Shown: positions 45,363-53,958 of the stretch, piece by piece
How the letters are laid out: every line of letters begins with the position of its first letter
Position numbering within the stretch: position 1 is the stretch's first letter
NCBI RefSeq assembly: GCF_016031635.1
Contig: NZ_JACEGD010000011.1
Coordinates: 1-64,000 of the forward strand
Direction: 5' to 3'
DNA from: Bradyrhizobium diversitatis
GTDB lineage: Bacteria > Pseudomonadota > Alphaproteobacteria > Rhizobiales > Xanthobacteraceae
DNA length: 64,000 nt
The notes under the pieces: generated by a model
What the model saw: the letters and a program-made list of their open reading frames with translations, nothing else
Told to the model about the DNA's origin: nothing
Database searches by the model: none
Position numbers and translations under genes: made by a program

Positions 45363-45373
45363 AGTGAAGTTAG

Positions 45374-46225
45374 TTAGCCGCGAGCTTGATTCCGCTTCTC
45401 TGGTGCTGTCTCCTCACCCTTCGCCGCATTCCACAGCGCGTCCATCTCCGCCAGAAACGCCTGCTCAAGGGTCCGACCCTGCGCCTCCAGCGTCCGCTCG
45501 ATATAGGCGAAGCGCCGCTCGAATTTCGCATTGGTCACGCGGAGCGCGGCCTCGGGATCGGCATCGACATGGCGGGCGAGATTGACGAGGGCGAACATCA
45601 GGTCGCCGGTTTCCTCCGCCAGCTCCTGCTTGTCGTTGCGGTCGAGCGCGGCCTCGATCTCGTCGGCTTCCTCGCGGATCTTTTGCAAGACCGCGCGCGG
45701 GTCGTTCCAGTCGAAGCCGACGGTGGAGGCCTTGCGCTGCAGCTCCATGGCCCGGGTGAGCGCGGGTTGGCCGGCCTTGACGCCTGACAGCAGCGATTTA
45801 TGTGCCGGCGCGTCCTGCGGCGGCCGGCGCGCGGCGCGCTCGGCCTTCTCCTCGGCCTTGATGCGATCCCAGACCTCCTTGACATGGGAGGAGGCGAGAT
45901 TGCCGTCCTTGTCGGCGAAGACATGGGGATGGCGGCGGATCATCTTGCGGGTGATGGCTTCGACGACGTCACCAAAATCGAACGCGTTCTGCTCGGAAGC
46001 CATCTGGGCGTGGTACACGACCTGGAGCAGGAGGTCGCCGAGCTCCTCTCTGAGATCGTCGAGATCGCCGCGGGCGATGGCGTCGACCACCTCATAGGCT
46101 TCCTCGATCGTGTAGGGCGCGATCGTCACAAAATCCTGCTCGAGGTCCCAGGGGCAGCCGGTGACCGGCGTGCGCAGCGCCGCCATGATCTCGATCAGAC
46201 GGGAAATGTCGCGGGAAGGGGTCAT
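45374..46225 (-). CDS. mazG: Nucleoside triphosphate pyrophosphohydrolase MazG
   Basis: A 283-residue all-alpha NTP pyrophosphatase that removes non-canonical or excess nucleotides. It has the two MazG repeats. The first is CPWDLEQDFVTIAPYTIEEAYEVVDAI with EELGDLLLQVVYHAQMA (metal-binding E/D). The second is VGFDWNDPRAVLQKIREEADEIEAAL with ELAEETGDLMFALVNLARHV. ATG 46225 has AGGAGA about 11 bases upstream. Divergent from queC. Confidence 0.95.
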   Translation of the reverse strand: MTPSRDISRLIEIMAALRTPVTGCPWDLEQDFVTIAPYTIEEAYEVVDAIARGDLDDLREELGDLLLQVVYHAQMASEQNAFDFGDVVEAITRKMIRRHPHVFADKDGNLASSHVKEVWDRIKAEEKAERAARRPPQDAPAHKSLLSGVKAGQPALTRAMELQRKASTVGFDWNDPRAVLQKIREEADEIEAALDRNDKQELAEETGDLMFALVNLARHVDADPEAALRVTNAKFERRFAYIERTLEAQGRTLEQAFLAEMDALWNAAKGEETAPEKRNQARG

Positions 46226-46350
46226 TGCGGGGCAGTCTCCTGGGTCCAGAGCCTTATGCCAAAGGCGGGCCGCCGATCCCAGTGCAAGCAGGCGGAACAG
46301 GCCGATTTCCACCGATTGGCGGGCACCTCACGCAATGCTAAAGCGCGGGC

Positions 46351-47064
46351 ATGAGTGACGCATTTTCATCCGAGACCGCACTGGTGCTGTTCTCCGGCGG
46401 CCAGGATTCCACCACCTGCCTGGCCTGGGCGCTCAGCCGCTTTGCGCGCGTGGAGACACTGGGGTTCGATTACGGCCAGCGCCATGCCATCGAGCTCGCC
46501 TGCCGCGACCGCCTGTTCGAGGGTATTAAGGCGCTGCGGGCGGAATGGGCCGCAAAGCTCGGCGAGAGCCATACGCTGTCGATCCCGACGCTGGCGGCCG
46601 TGTCCGAGACCGCGCTGACACGCGACGTCGCGATCGCGATGGGGGCCGACGGCCTGCCCAATACGTTCGTGCCCGGCCGTAACCTCGTCTTCCTGACCTT
46701 CGCCGCGGCGCTGGCCTATCGACGCGGGATCAGCCACATCGTCGGGGGCATGTGCGAGACCGACTATTCCGGCTATCCCGATTGCCGCGACGAGACCATC
46801 CGCGCCATGCAGGCCGCGCTCTCACTCGGCATGGCCAGGAAGTTCGAGCTGCATACGCCCTTGATGTGGATCGACAAGGCCGCGACCTGGAAGCTCGCGC
46901 ACGATCTCGGCGGCGAGGGGCTGGTCGACCTCATCCGCGAGCAGTCGCACACGTGCTATCTCGGCGAACGCGGCGCGCAGCACGATTGGGGCTACGGCTG
47001 CGGCGAGTGCCCCGCCTGCAGTTTGCGCGCGAAGGGGTGGCGGCAGTTCGTGGCGGGGAAGTAG
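46351..47064 (+). CDS. queC: 7-cyano-7-deazaguanine synthase QueC
   Basis: A 237-residue enzyme of queuosine biosynthesis making preQ0 from carboxy-deazaguanine. PP-loop SGGQDST at residues 15-21. [21 protein letters not shown] and [21 protein letters not shown] are family segments. The zinc-binding Cys cluster is at the C-terminus ([25 protein letters not shown]). Length normal. No other queuosine genes are adjacent. Confidence 0.97.
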   Translation: MSDAFSSETALVLFSGGQDSTTCLAWALSRFARVETLGFDYGQRHAIELACRDRLFEGIKALRAEWAAKLGESHTLSIPTLAAVSETALTRDVAIAMGADGLPNTFVPGRNLVFLTFAAALAYRRGISHIVGGMCETDYSGYPDCRDETIRAMQAALSLGMARKFELHTPLMWIDKAATWKLAHDLGGEGLVDLIREQSHTCYLGERGAQHDWGYGCGECPACSLRAKGWRQFVAGK

Positions 47065-47079
47065 CTCCGCCGCACGGCT

Positions 47080-47220
47080 CTCGTGCCCCGGACGCAGCGC
47101 AGCGCTTCTTCAGCGGTGCGCTGCAGAGCCGAGGCCCATGTTTCCGCACCGCCTCGTGTCGATCTGGATCCCGGCTCGGCGCTGCAACGTTTGCATGTTG
47201 CACCTTGTCCGGGACACGAG
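47080..47220. repeat. Intergenic palindromic repeat (copy 5)
   Basis: Arms ctcgtgccccggac (47080) and gtccgggacacgag (ending 47220) enclose inner inverted pieces around agcgcagcgc and gcgctgcaacg. Between convergent queC and the nitrile hydratase operon. Confidence 0.7.
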
Positions 47221-47272
47221 AGTGAGCTGCGAGGCCTCACCTTGCTTCTTGGCAATGACGGGTGTGGCCGAG

Positions 47273-47650
47273 CTAGCCAAAATCCTCCGGCCTGAGCTCG
47301 ATTGGCTTGCCGTGCGGTGTGCGATCGGCGGCGTGGTCCCAGGCGTCGCGGTAGCGGTGCAGCGTTTCCGCGGAGACGACGCCCTTGCGCGCGACGAGGC
47401 CTTCCAGCGTCGCCAGCCAGTGCAGATAGTAAGTCTCGCCCGTATCAGGATCGCCCGCCGCTTGCGCGCGCTTGATCTCGTCGGCGAGTGCGGCGGCCCA
47501 TTCGGGCCAGGTGAACACGCCGCGCTCGTGCAAGGTCAGCGCCATGGCAAAGGCATGCGCCTCCCAAGGGGCGCGGAAGACAGGGCCGTCGTCATCGCGG
47601 GGAATGCTCGGTATGGCCGCCGTCGCGGCCGCAGCAAGCGTCGTGCTCAT
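47273..47650 (-). CDS. Nitrile hydratase accessory protein (beta-subunit-like activator)
   Basis: A 125-residue protein resembling the N-terminal part of nitrile hydratase beta subunits. GPVFRAPWEAHAFAMALTLHERGVFTWPEWAAALADEI, then TYYLHWLATLEGLVARKGVVS, is typical of the cobalt-type activators (P14K/NhlE type) that deliver the metal to the alpha subunit. Its ATG shares one base with the beta stop. Third gene of the operon. Confidence 0.88.
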   Translation of the reverse strand: MSTTLAAAATAAIPSIPRDDDGPVFRAPWEAHAFAMALTLHERGVFTWPEWAAALADEIKRAQAAGDPDTGETYYLHWLATLEGLVARKGVVSAETLHRYRDAWDHAADRTPHGKPIELRPEDFG

Positions 47651-48309
47651 CACGCCGGGTCCAGATAGGGCTCGAATGCGTCGATCGAAACCTTTGTGGT
47701 CGGGTCAGCGTCAGGGCCCCAGAGTTCGCGGCCCTCGAAGACCACGGTGTAGAGCCATTGCGGATTCTCGCCGCGCTCCATCGCCGCCGTGTCCGGAAAC
47801 ACGTGACAGCCATGGTTCAGCTCGACCACGCCGACATGGCCGCGCACGTAGCGCGGCAGCCGCGTGTGCGTCGCCGGATGAATATTCTTCGCCCTCACGC
47901 GGTCGCCGATGTTGAATTTCGCCGGCGCCGGGGCAGGGCGGTCGAACTTGCCGCGCACCATGATGCGTTCGACGTTCGCGAGATCGAACTTGCCGTGCTT
48001 GAGTGCCCTTGCGGGCTGCATCGCATGGCCGGCGGCGACTTCCTCCCTGGTGAGGTAGCCCTTCTCGATCAGCATCTCCTCGAGACCGAGGAACCATTTC
48101 TTGTAGTAGGAGCTCGCGAGATAGACGTCCGGCGGCAGCGTCTCGCGGTAGAAGCGCGAGGTGTCGATGTTGAAGGCGCCGGCAGCGCCCATCGCGCGCA
48201 CCATGGCAAGCACACGCGCTTCCCAATCCGCGTGAAACATCGGCTCGTTGGGCTCGGGCTCGACCTTGCCGAACCCGTCCATGCCGCCCATGTCGTGCAC
48301 GCCGTTCAT
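47650..48309 (-). CDS. nthB: Nitrile hydratase beta subunit
   Basis: A 219-residue beta subunit of the enzyme that hydrates nitriles to amides. It begins [19 protein letters not shown], the strongly conserved beta N-terminus, and ends with the SH3-like domain [32 protein letters not shown] and [12 protein letters not shown]. Its ATG overlaps the alpha stop (atga). The order alpha-beta-accessory is common for cobalt-type enzymes. Confidence 0.95.
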   Translation of the reverse strand: MNGVHDMGGMDGFGKVEPEPNEPMFHADWEARVLAMVRAMGAAGAFNIDTSRFYRETLPPDVYLASSYYKKWFLGLEEMLIEKGYLTREEVAAGHAMQPARALKHGKFDLANVERIMVRGKFDRPAPAPAKFNIGDRVRAKNIHPATHTRLPRYVRGHVGVVELNHGCHVFPDTAAMERGENPQWLYTVVFEGRELWGPDADPTTKVSIDAFEPYLDPA

Positions 48310-48929
48310 GACGGGGCTCCAGGCTTCCGCGGAAAGCCGGTGCCGATCATGGAGTCGCGGGTGACGAGTTCGGCGAGCTGCTCCTCGCTCCAGCCCTCCG
48401 TGCCTGCAGGGCGCATCGGCAGCACGAGGAAGCGCGTCTCGGCGGTCGAATCCCACACCCGGATCTCCATGTCCTTGGGCAGGGTGACATCGAAATCGGC
48501 GAGCACGCCGCGCGGATCCTTCACGGCGCGGGAGCGGTAGGGCGCGGCCTTGTACCAGACCGGCGGCAGTCCCAGCATTTCCCAGGGGTAGCAGGAGCAC
48601 AGCGTGCACACGACCATGTTGTGCCGCTCAGGCGTATTCTCGACCACGACGAGATGGTCGCCGACGCGGCTCACATAGCCGAGCGTGCCGATCGCCTTGC
48701 TGCCGTCCTCAAGCAGCGCCGTCTTGAACGCCGGATCGGTCCAGGCCTTGGCGACGACGCGCGCGCCATTATGAGGGCCGATCCTGGTCTCATAGGCCTG
48801 GATGATGGCATCGAGCGCGGCCGGCTCGACATAGCCTTTTTCGGTCAGGATCGTCTCGAGCGCGCGCACGCGCAGCTCGGTCTCCGACAGCTCGGAATGA
48901 TCGTGGTGATGGTCGTGATCGTGGCTCAT
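48306..48929 (-). CDS. nthA: Nitrile hydratase alpha subunit (cobalt type)
   Basis: A 207-residue catalytic subunit. The metal claw is C108-T-L-C111-S112-C113 (VVCTLCSC); threonine after the first Cys indicates cobalt rather than iron (iron enzymes usually have Ser). VVKAW-like, [16 protein letters not shown] and [19 protein letters not shown] are family segments. The N-terminus [11 protein letters not shown] is unusually His-rich and may bind metal. The product amide would need an amidase; the amidase cluster at 10681-14527 is distant, and no link is proven. Confidence 0.95.
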   Translation of the reverse strand: MSHDHDHHHDHSELSETELRVRALETILTEKGYVEPAALDAIIQAYETRIGPHNGARVVAKAWTDPAFKTALLEDGSKAIGTLGYVSRVGDHLVVVENTPERHNMVVCTLCSCYPWEMLGLPPVWYKAAPYRSRAVKDPRGVLADFDVTLPKDMEIRVWDSTAETRFLVLPMRPAGTEGWSEEQLAELVTRDSMIGTGFPRKPGAPS

Positions 48930-49045
48930 GGCGGCAAAGATATGCGCAATGGCCCAGGCCTGTCGAGTGTTCCTTGCATCGTGATCGGGTCCCATATTCG
49001 TGACGACAATTGTGCGCTAACATCGTTGAAAGCAGCGTGGAGATG

Positions 49046-49855
49046 ATGGTGACGGACTACGTGAAGATCGAGAAGGGCCTTGGGCCCGAGGGCCGGATTG
49101 CGGTGGTCCGTTTCGACCGCAGCGACGGCATCAACGCACTCTCGCCGGAGGCATTGCGGCAGCTGACTGCGGCGGCGCGCAGTTTCGAGGATGACGCCGC
49201 GACGTCGGTCGTCGTGTTGACCGGCAGCTCGGGCGCGTTCAGCGCCGGCTTCGACCTCAAGGATGCGGAGGGACGTTCGCGCAAGGAGATGGATCTCGGC
49301 ACGCTGCGGCGGCATCTCAAGCTCGGGCCGCGCCTGACGCACGCCTGGCAGGAGATGGAGCAAATCACGATCGGGGCGATCGAGGGCTTTTGCGTCGGCG
49401 GCGGGGTGGCCCTCGCCGTCGCGCTCGACTTTCGCATCATGGGCCGCAACGCGCATTTGCGCGTGCCCGAGATCGGGCTCGGCATGAACATGAGCTGGCA
49501 GAGCATCCCGCGCATGCTGCATCTGATCGGGCCGGCCCGCACCAAGCAGGCGGTCATATTGGCCGACCAGCGCATCAGCGCGGACGAGGCCTATGAATGG
49601 GGCCTGGTGGAACAGGTGACCGACCCCGGCCATGCCTTCGATGCGGCCATGGAGCTTGCCCGCAAGGTCGCCGCGCAGCCGCCGCTCTCGGTCGCTATGA
49701 CCAAGCTGACCGTCAACCGGCTCGCGCACGCGCTTGACGATCTCGCCAGCCACATGGATGTCGATCAGTTCGCGCTCGCCAGCCTGAGCGAGGATCACAA
49801 GGAGGGCGTCGAAGCATTCCTGGCCCGCCGAAAGCCACGCTTCAGGGGCCTGTAG
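49046..49855 (+). CDS. Enoyl-CoA hydratase/isomerase family protein
   Basis: A 269-residue crotonase-fold protein. GRIAVVRFDRSDGINALSPEALRQL, then SGAFSAGFDLKDAEG (oxyanion hole), and GAIEGFCVGGGVALAVALDFRIMGRNAHLRVPEIGLGMNMSW are the family segments. The Glu pair of true hydratases is not obvious (EIGLGMNMSWQSIPR), so the reaction is uncertain. ATG 49046 has GGAG about 5 bases upstream; earlier in-frame starts are possible. Divergent from the nitrile hydratase operon. Confidence 0.85.
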   Translation: MVTDYVKIEKGLGPEGRIAVVRFDRSDGINALSPEALRQLTAAARSFEDDAATSVVVLTGSSGAFSAGFDLKDAEGRSRKEMDLGTLRRHLKLGPRLTHAWQEMEQITIGAIEGFCVGGGVALAVALDFRIMGRNAHLRVPEIGLGMNMSWQSIPRMLHLIGPARTKQAVILADQRISADEAYEWGLVEQVTDPGHAFDAAMELARKVAAQPPLSVAMTKLTVNRLAHALDDLASHMDVDQFALASLSEDHKEGVEAFLARRKPRFRGL

Positions 49856-50112
49856 ATCGGGCGCGACGGGCCGATGATCCCGTCCGAAGATGAATTTTCT
49901 TCGCACGTGACGGATTGGGAAAACTTCGTCCAACTCCTCGCAAATATCTGACATTGCAACGAAGACTGGAAACGGCGATGGTGCGTGCTGCGGTGCAGCG
50001 CGCTTCAGCCGGCCGGCATCGCAATTCCATCCCCGTCGCTCCCTGCGACCTGATTCCCGTACGTCCATGAGCGGCGCGGGCAAGCGAACTATTGTGCATG
50101 AAGGCCGTCTCC

Positions 50113-51240
50113 ATGAACGCCTACCAATCGCTCGCAATCGGACAGCCGATCGAAAGGCTTGAAGCGATTCCTCCTGCCGTGGACGCGATGGTCCGTTTCG
50201 AGGGCATCTCAAAAACCTATCCGGCCTATCGCGGCAAGCCCGGTGTCAACGCGCTGCAGAATATCGACTTTGCGATTCCGCGCGGTTCCATTACCGGCGT
50301 GATCGGCCGCTCCGGCGCGGGCAAGTCCAGCCTGGTTCGGCTGATCAACGGCCTGGAGAAGCCGTCCACGGGCCGCGTGATCGTCGACGGCAGTGACATC
50401 TCGGCGCTGACCGGCCGCGCGCTGCGGTTGGCCCAGCGGTCGATCGGCATGATCTTCCAGCACTTCAACCTGCTGTCGTCGCGCACCGCGGCCGACAACA
50501 TCGCGCTGCCGCTCGAGATCGCCGGCTGGGCCAAGGCCGACATCAAGGCCCGCGTGACGGAGCTGCTCGCGCTCGTCGGCATCGCCGACAAGCACGACCG
50601 CTATCCGTCGGAACTCTCCGGCGGACAGAAGCAGCGGGTCGGCATTGCCCGCGCGCTGGCGACGCGGCCGAGCGTGCTTTTGTCGGACGAGGCGACCTCG
50701 GCGCTCGATCCCCAGACCACGCGCGCGATCCTCGATCTGCTCGCGAACATCAACCGCGAGCTTGGCGTGACCATCGTGCTGATCACCCACGAAATGTCCG
50801 TGGTGCGCCAACTCGCCAAGGAGGTCGTCGTGCTCGACGCCGGACACGTCGTCGAGAGCGGCCATGTCGCCGACATCTTCACCCATCCCAAGCATCCCAT
50901 CACACAGTCCTTCCTGGCCGAGGTGATCGGCGACAGCCTGCCAGTGTCGCTGGCGAGCCGGATCGTGCCGGGGCCATCGGCCGGCGGCCACGCCGTGATC
51001 CGCATCGAGGTGCGTGGGGCAGGGGCCGGCGACACGCTGGTGGCGCGGCTCGCGCGCGAACTCGGCCGCGACGTGTCGCTGCTGTCGGCGCGCATCGACG
51101 AGATCGGCGGCCAGCATGTCGGCTCGCTCGTTCTCGGCATTCCTCTCGGTGTTTCCGGTGGCGCGGACGCGGTGACGCGGACGCTGGCCTTTCTGTCTCG
51201 ACATCAATTCCCGGCGGAGCATCTCGGCTATGTCGCCTGA
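50113..51240 (+). CDS. metN: Methionine-type ABC transporter ATPase MetN
   Basis: A 375-residue ATPase with Walker A GRSGAGKS, Q-loop IFQHFNLLSSRTAADN, signature LSGGQKQR, Walker B VLLSDEATSALDPQ, switch ITHEMSVV, and the C-terminal NIL regulatory domain (about residues 300-375) characteristic of MetN. It imports methionine or a similar amino acid together with MetI. ATG 50113 has GAAGG upstream; two other ATG/TTG starts lie within 21 bases. The 260 bases before it contain no gene, and I could not find a SAM riboswitch there. The metI start overlaps its end. Confidence 0.93.
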   Translation: MNAYQSLAIGQPIERLEAIPPAVDAMVRFEGISKTYPAYRGKPGVNALQNIDFAIPRGSITGVIGRSGAGKSSLVRLINGLEKPSTGRVIVDGSDISALTGRALRLAQRSIGMIFQHFNLLSSRTAADNIALPLEIAGWAKADIKARVTELLALVGIADKHDRYPSELSGGQKQRVGIARALATRPSVLLSDEATSALDPQTTRAILDLLANINRELGVTIVLITHEMSVVRQLAKEVVVLDAGHVVESGHVADIFTHPKHPITQSFLAEVIGDSLPVSLASRIVPGPSAGGHAVIRIEVRGAGAGDTLVARLARELGRDVSLLSARIDEIGGQHVGSLVLGIPLGVSGGADAVTRTLAFLSRHQFPAEHLGYVA

Positions 51241-51895
51241 ACTCATCAACCTGATCATCCAGGCGACCTTCGAGAGCCTGTACATGGTCGGCATCGCCGC
51301 GATGCTCGGCACCGCCTTCGGTCTGCCGCTCGGCGTCTTCCTCGCGACCAGCCGCAAAGGCGAGTTGTTCGCGGCACCCATCGTCAATCGCGTGCTCGGC
51401 ATCGTCGTCAACGCGACGCGTTCCACGCCGTTCATCATTCTCGTCGTCGCCATCATCCCGTTCACACGCCTCATTGCCGGCACCTCGATCGGATCGAGCG
51501 CCGCGATCGTGCCGCTGACGATTGCATCAACGCCGTTCATCGCGCGCCTGGTCGAAGCCGCGATCCGCGAGGTCGACGGCGGCCTGATCGAGACTGCGTC
51601 CTCGTTCGGAGCCTCGCCGCTCCAGATCGTGTTCAAGGTGCTGATCCCCGAGGCGCTGCCCGGCCTGTTGCTGGCGCTGACGCTCGCCGTGGTCAGCCTG
51701 CTCGGCTATTCCGCGATGGTGGGCGCGGTCGGCGGCGGAGGGCTTGGCGATCTCGGCATCCGCTACGGCTACCAGCGCTTCATGCCGGAGATGATGCTGG
51801 CCGTCGTCGTCGTGCTGATCGCACTGGTCCAGCTCGTCCAGAGCGCCGGCGACTATCTGGCGCGCCGGGTCAATCGCCGGCTGCGGCATCGCTGA
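51230..51895 (+). CDS. metI: Methionine-type ABC transporter permease MetI
   Basis: A 221-residue inner-membrane permease with five or six helices and the EAA loop (IETASSFGASPLQIVFKVLIPEALPGLL). SAMVGAVGGGGLGDLGIRYGYQRF is the usual C-terminal MetI segment. It overlaps metN by 11 bases. No metQ binding-protein gene is adjacent, unlike the common metNIQ order, so the binding protein must be elsewhere. Confidence 0.93.
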   Translation: MSPELINLIIQATFESLYMVGIAAMLGTAFGLPLGVFLATSRKGELFAAPIVNRVLGIVVNATRSTPFIILVVAIIPFTRLIAGTSIGSSAAIVPLTIASTPFIARLVEAAIREVDGGLIETASSFGASPLQIVFKVLIPEALPGLLLALTLAVVSLLGYSAMVGAVGGGGLGDLGIRYGYQRFMPEMMLAVVVVLIALVQLVQSAGDYLARRVNRRLRHR

Positions 51896-51901
51896 ACCGG
51901 A

Positions 51902-52567
51902 TCACGCGGCACGCCTCGCGCGCCGCAGCGTCTCCGAGGGCAGCTCGGCGAAGTGGCGCTTGTAGTCGAGCGAGAACTGGCTGAAGTGCCAGAAGCCGTG
52001 CTGCACGGCGACGTCGTAGATGGATGTCCCAGCGCCGCCGGCGCGTTTCAGATCGCGCCGTACGCGGTTCAGCCGCATCGCGCGCCAATAGTGCATCGGG
52101 CTCGTGCCCAAAACCGCCTGGAAGCAATAGCCGAGCTTGCGCGGACTGGCGCCGACCGCCTTGCAGACCTCCAGCAGCGACAGCGAATGGTTGCCGTTGC
52201 CGTGCATCAGCTCACGCGCGCGATCGACAGTACGCTTGCGTGCGTTTGCGCTGCGGCCGGGATCGGTGGGGCGTGCGGTCGGTAGCATGTCCATGATCTC
52301 GACGAGGAGGGCGTCTTCGAGCGCCTGCCGGACGGCCGGATCTTCAAACCGTTCGGGCGCGGTCGCGATGGCCTCGTGAATGGCCTCAAGATGGGCTCGC
52401 AATCGTGCGACCGGCGCCCGCGCCACCTCGATCACGCCGGCGCTGATCTGGTCGTAACGCAGCCGCCAGCGGCCGAGCGCGGCGCAGTGCTCGTCAACAT
52501 CCGTACTGCTCGCCTCAAGCAGGCCGGCAGCCGAGTCCTGAATCGGAGGAATTACGCTCAAGGCCAT
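51902..52567 (-). CDS. AraC-family regulator, EutR-like, with shortened sensor domain
   Basis: A 221-residue protein. The C-terminal 110 residues are an EutR-like AraC DNA-binding domain (LSLLEVCKAVGASPRKLGYCFQAVLGTSPMHYWRAMRLNRVRRDL, then VAVQHGFWHFSQFSLDYKRHFAELPSETLRR). The N-terminal part starts like the sensor domain of this family (DEHCAALGRWRLRYDQISAG) but jumps directly to the linker helix (VIEVARAPVARLRAHL). Family members are about 320 residues, so about 100 residues of the ligand-binding cupin seem missing. This is judged from memory of the family. Divergent from the serine hydrolase/amine oxidase genes. Confidence 0.8.
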   Translation of the reverse strand: MALSVIPPIQDSAAGLLEASSTDVDEHCAALGRWRLRYDQISAGVIEVARAPVARLRAHLEAIHEAIATAPERFEDPAVRQALEDALLVEIMDMLPTARPTDPGRSANARKRTVDRARELMHGNGNHSLSLLEVCKAVGASPRKLGYCFQAVLGTSPMHYWRAMRLNRVRRDLKRAGGAGTSIYDVAVQHGFWHFSQFSLDYKRHFAELPSETLRRARRAA

Positions 52568-52746
52568 GATAATGCGTCGAAATTTGCAAGCCAAAATCAG
52601 CAATAAACGTGCCAAGACTGACACACCGGACGGCCGCGTCCAGCAAAATATTGCCGGATATCGATAACGCTCGACAGCGCCGCAGTGCAGATTTTCCTTC
52701 CAGCCGTTCCGACATCGCAGTCGGGATGGCCTTGCGGAGGATCGAG

Positions 52747-53943
52747 ATGCGACCGACCGACGTCATGCGCGGCAGCCCACCCGCGCCCGAGGCCCAGGTG
52801 ACGCGTGCCAATTGGCGCAGCTATCCCGCAATACGCTGGGGCTTTACCCACACCCGGGAAGTGCTGCCGACCGCAGAAGTCCGCCGCTCGACGCATCCGA
52901 CGCGGATGCAAACGGCACCGCGCGAATTGTCAAAGCTCGGCTTCAAAGCGCCGGACGGCCAGCCGACGACGATCGAGGCCACACTGCGTGAGACATTTGG
53001 CGATGCACTGCTGGTCATGCATCGGGGCACGCTGATCCATGAATGGTATGGCGACGGCATGAGCGCGACAACGCCGCATCTGATCTGCTCGATCAGCAAG
53101 TCGATTGCCGGCATGCTCGGCGGCGTGCTGGTCGCGCGCGGGCTGCTCGATCCGGAGGCGAGGGTGGTGCGTTACGTGCCGGAGTTGGAGAATTCCGTCT
53201 ACGGCAGCTGCACGGTCCGCAACGTGCTCGACATGGCCGTCGCCATCAAGTTCGATGAAGATTACGAGGACCCTGCCGGCGACGTCGCGCGCTACCGCTT
53301 CTCCTCGGGCTGGGATGTCCCACCCCCAGGTGTCGAGCCGAGTCATCAGCGCGCCTATCTCGCCACGCTGCGCGGCACCGGCAAGCCGCACGGCAAGGTG
53401 TTCCACTATGTCTCAACCAACACCGAGGTTCTCGGCTGGGTGTATGAGCGCGCCTGTGGCATGCCTTACCCTCGCATCCTCTCCGAATATCTCTGGCAGC
53501 CGATGGGCGCGGAGGAGGACGGCTCCCTGACGCTCGACAGCCACGGCATGGGCCGCATCGCCGGCGGCCTGTCCGTCACTGCCCGCGATCTCATCCGCTT
53601 CGGCGAGATGATCCGCTGCCGCGGCGTGGTCGAGGGACGGCAGGTGGTGCCGGGCTGGTGGATCGACGACATCCACGAGAACGGCGATCCCAAGGCCTGG
53701 GCCGACGGCGACCTCGCCGATATCTTCCCGGGCGCGCGCTACCGCAGCAAATGGTACACGATCGATCCTTCGCGGTACGATCTCGCCGCGATCGGCATCC
53801 ACGGCCAGTGGCTCTACATCGACGCGGCTTCCGACACCGTCATCGTCAAGCTCGCGACGCAGCCGAAGGCGATGGACGTTCCGCTTGACCATCGCTGGCT
53901 CGCCGCCTTCCGCGCCATCACCGCACATCTCGCCCCGCACTGA
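52747..53943 (+). CDS. Beta-lactamase-fold serine hydrolase
   Basis: A 398-residue class C beta-lactamase/esterase-fold protein similar to 6-aminohexanoate-dimer hydrolases. The catalytic SxxK is S115-I-S-K118 (HLICSISKSIAGML) and the Tyr region is FHYVSTNTEVLGWV. No signal peptide is evident, so it is probably cytoplasmic. GGAGG 6 bases before ATG 52747 fixes the start. The 180-base gap to the divergent AraC gene holds the shared promoter region. It is 15 bases upstream of the amine oxidase gene, so it may hydrolyse an amide or ester precursor of the amine; this is inference. Confidence 0.85.
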   Translation: MRPTDVMRGSPPAPEAQVTRANWRSYPAIRWGFTHTREVLPTAEVRRSTHPTRMQTAPRELSKLGFKAPDGQPTTIEATLRETFGDALLVMHRGTLIHEWYGDGMSATTPHLICSISKSIAGMLGGVLVARGLLDPEARVVRYVPELENSVYGSCTVRNVLDMAVAIKFDEDYEDPAGDVARYRFSSGWDVPPPGVEPSHQRAYLATLRGTGKPHGKVFHYVSTNTEVLGWVYERACGMPYPRILSEYLWQPMGAEEDGSLTLDSHGMGRIAGGLSVTARDLIRFGEMIRCRGVVEGRQVVPGWWIDDIHENGDPKAWADGDLADIFPGARYRSKWYTIDPSRYDLAAIGIHGQWLYIDAASDTVIVKLATQPKAMDVPLDHRWLAAFRAITAHLAPH

Positions 53944-53958
53944 CTTCCGGACATCATC

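Noticed and set aside
49856..50112. SAM riboswitch before metN
   Set aside because: I looked for the conserved pseudoknot and core strings of SAM-I and SAM-II types and did not find them by eye.
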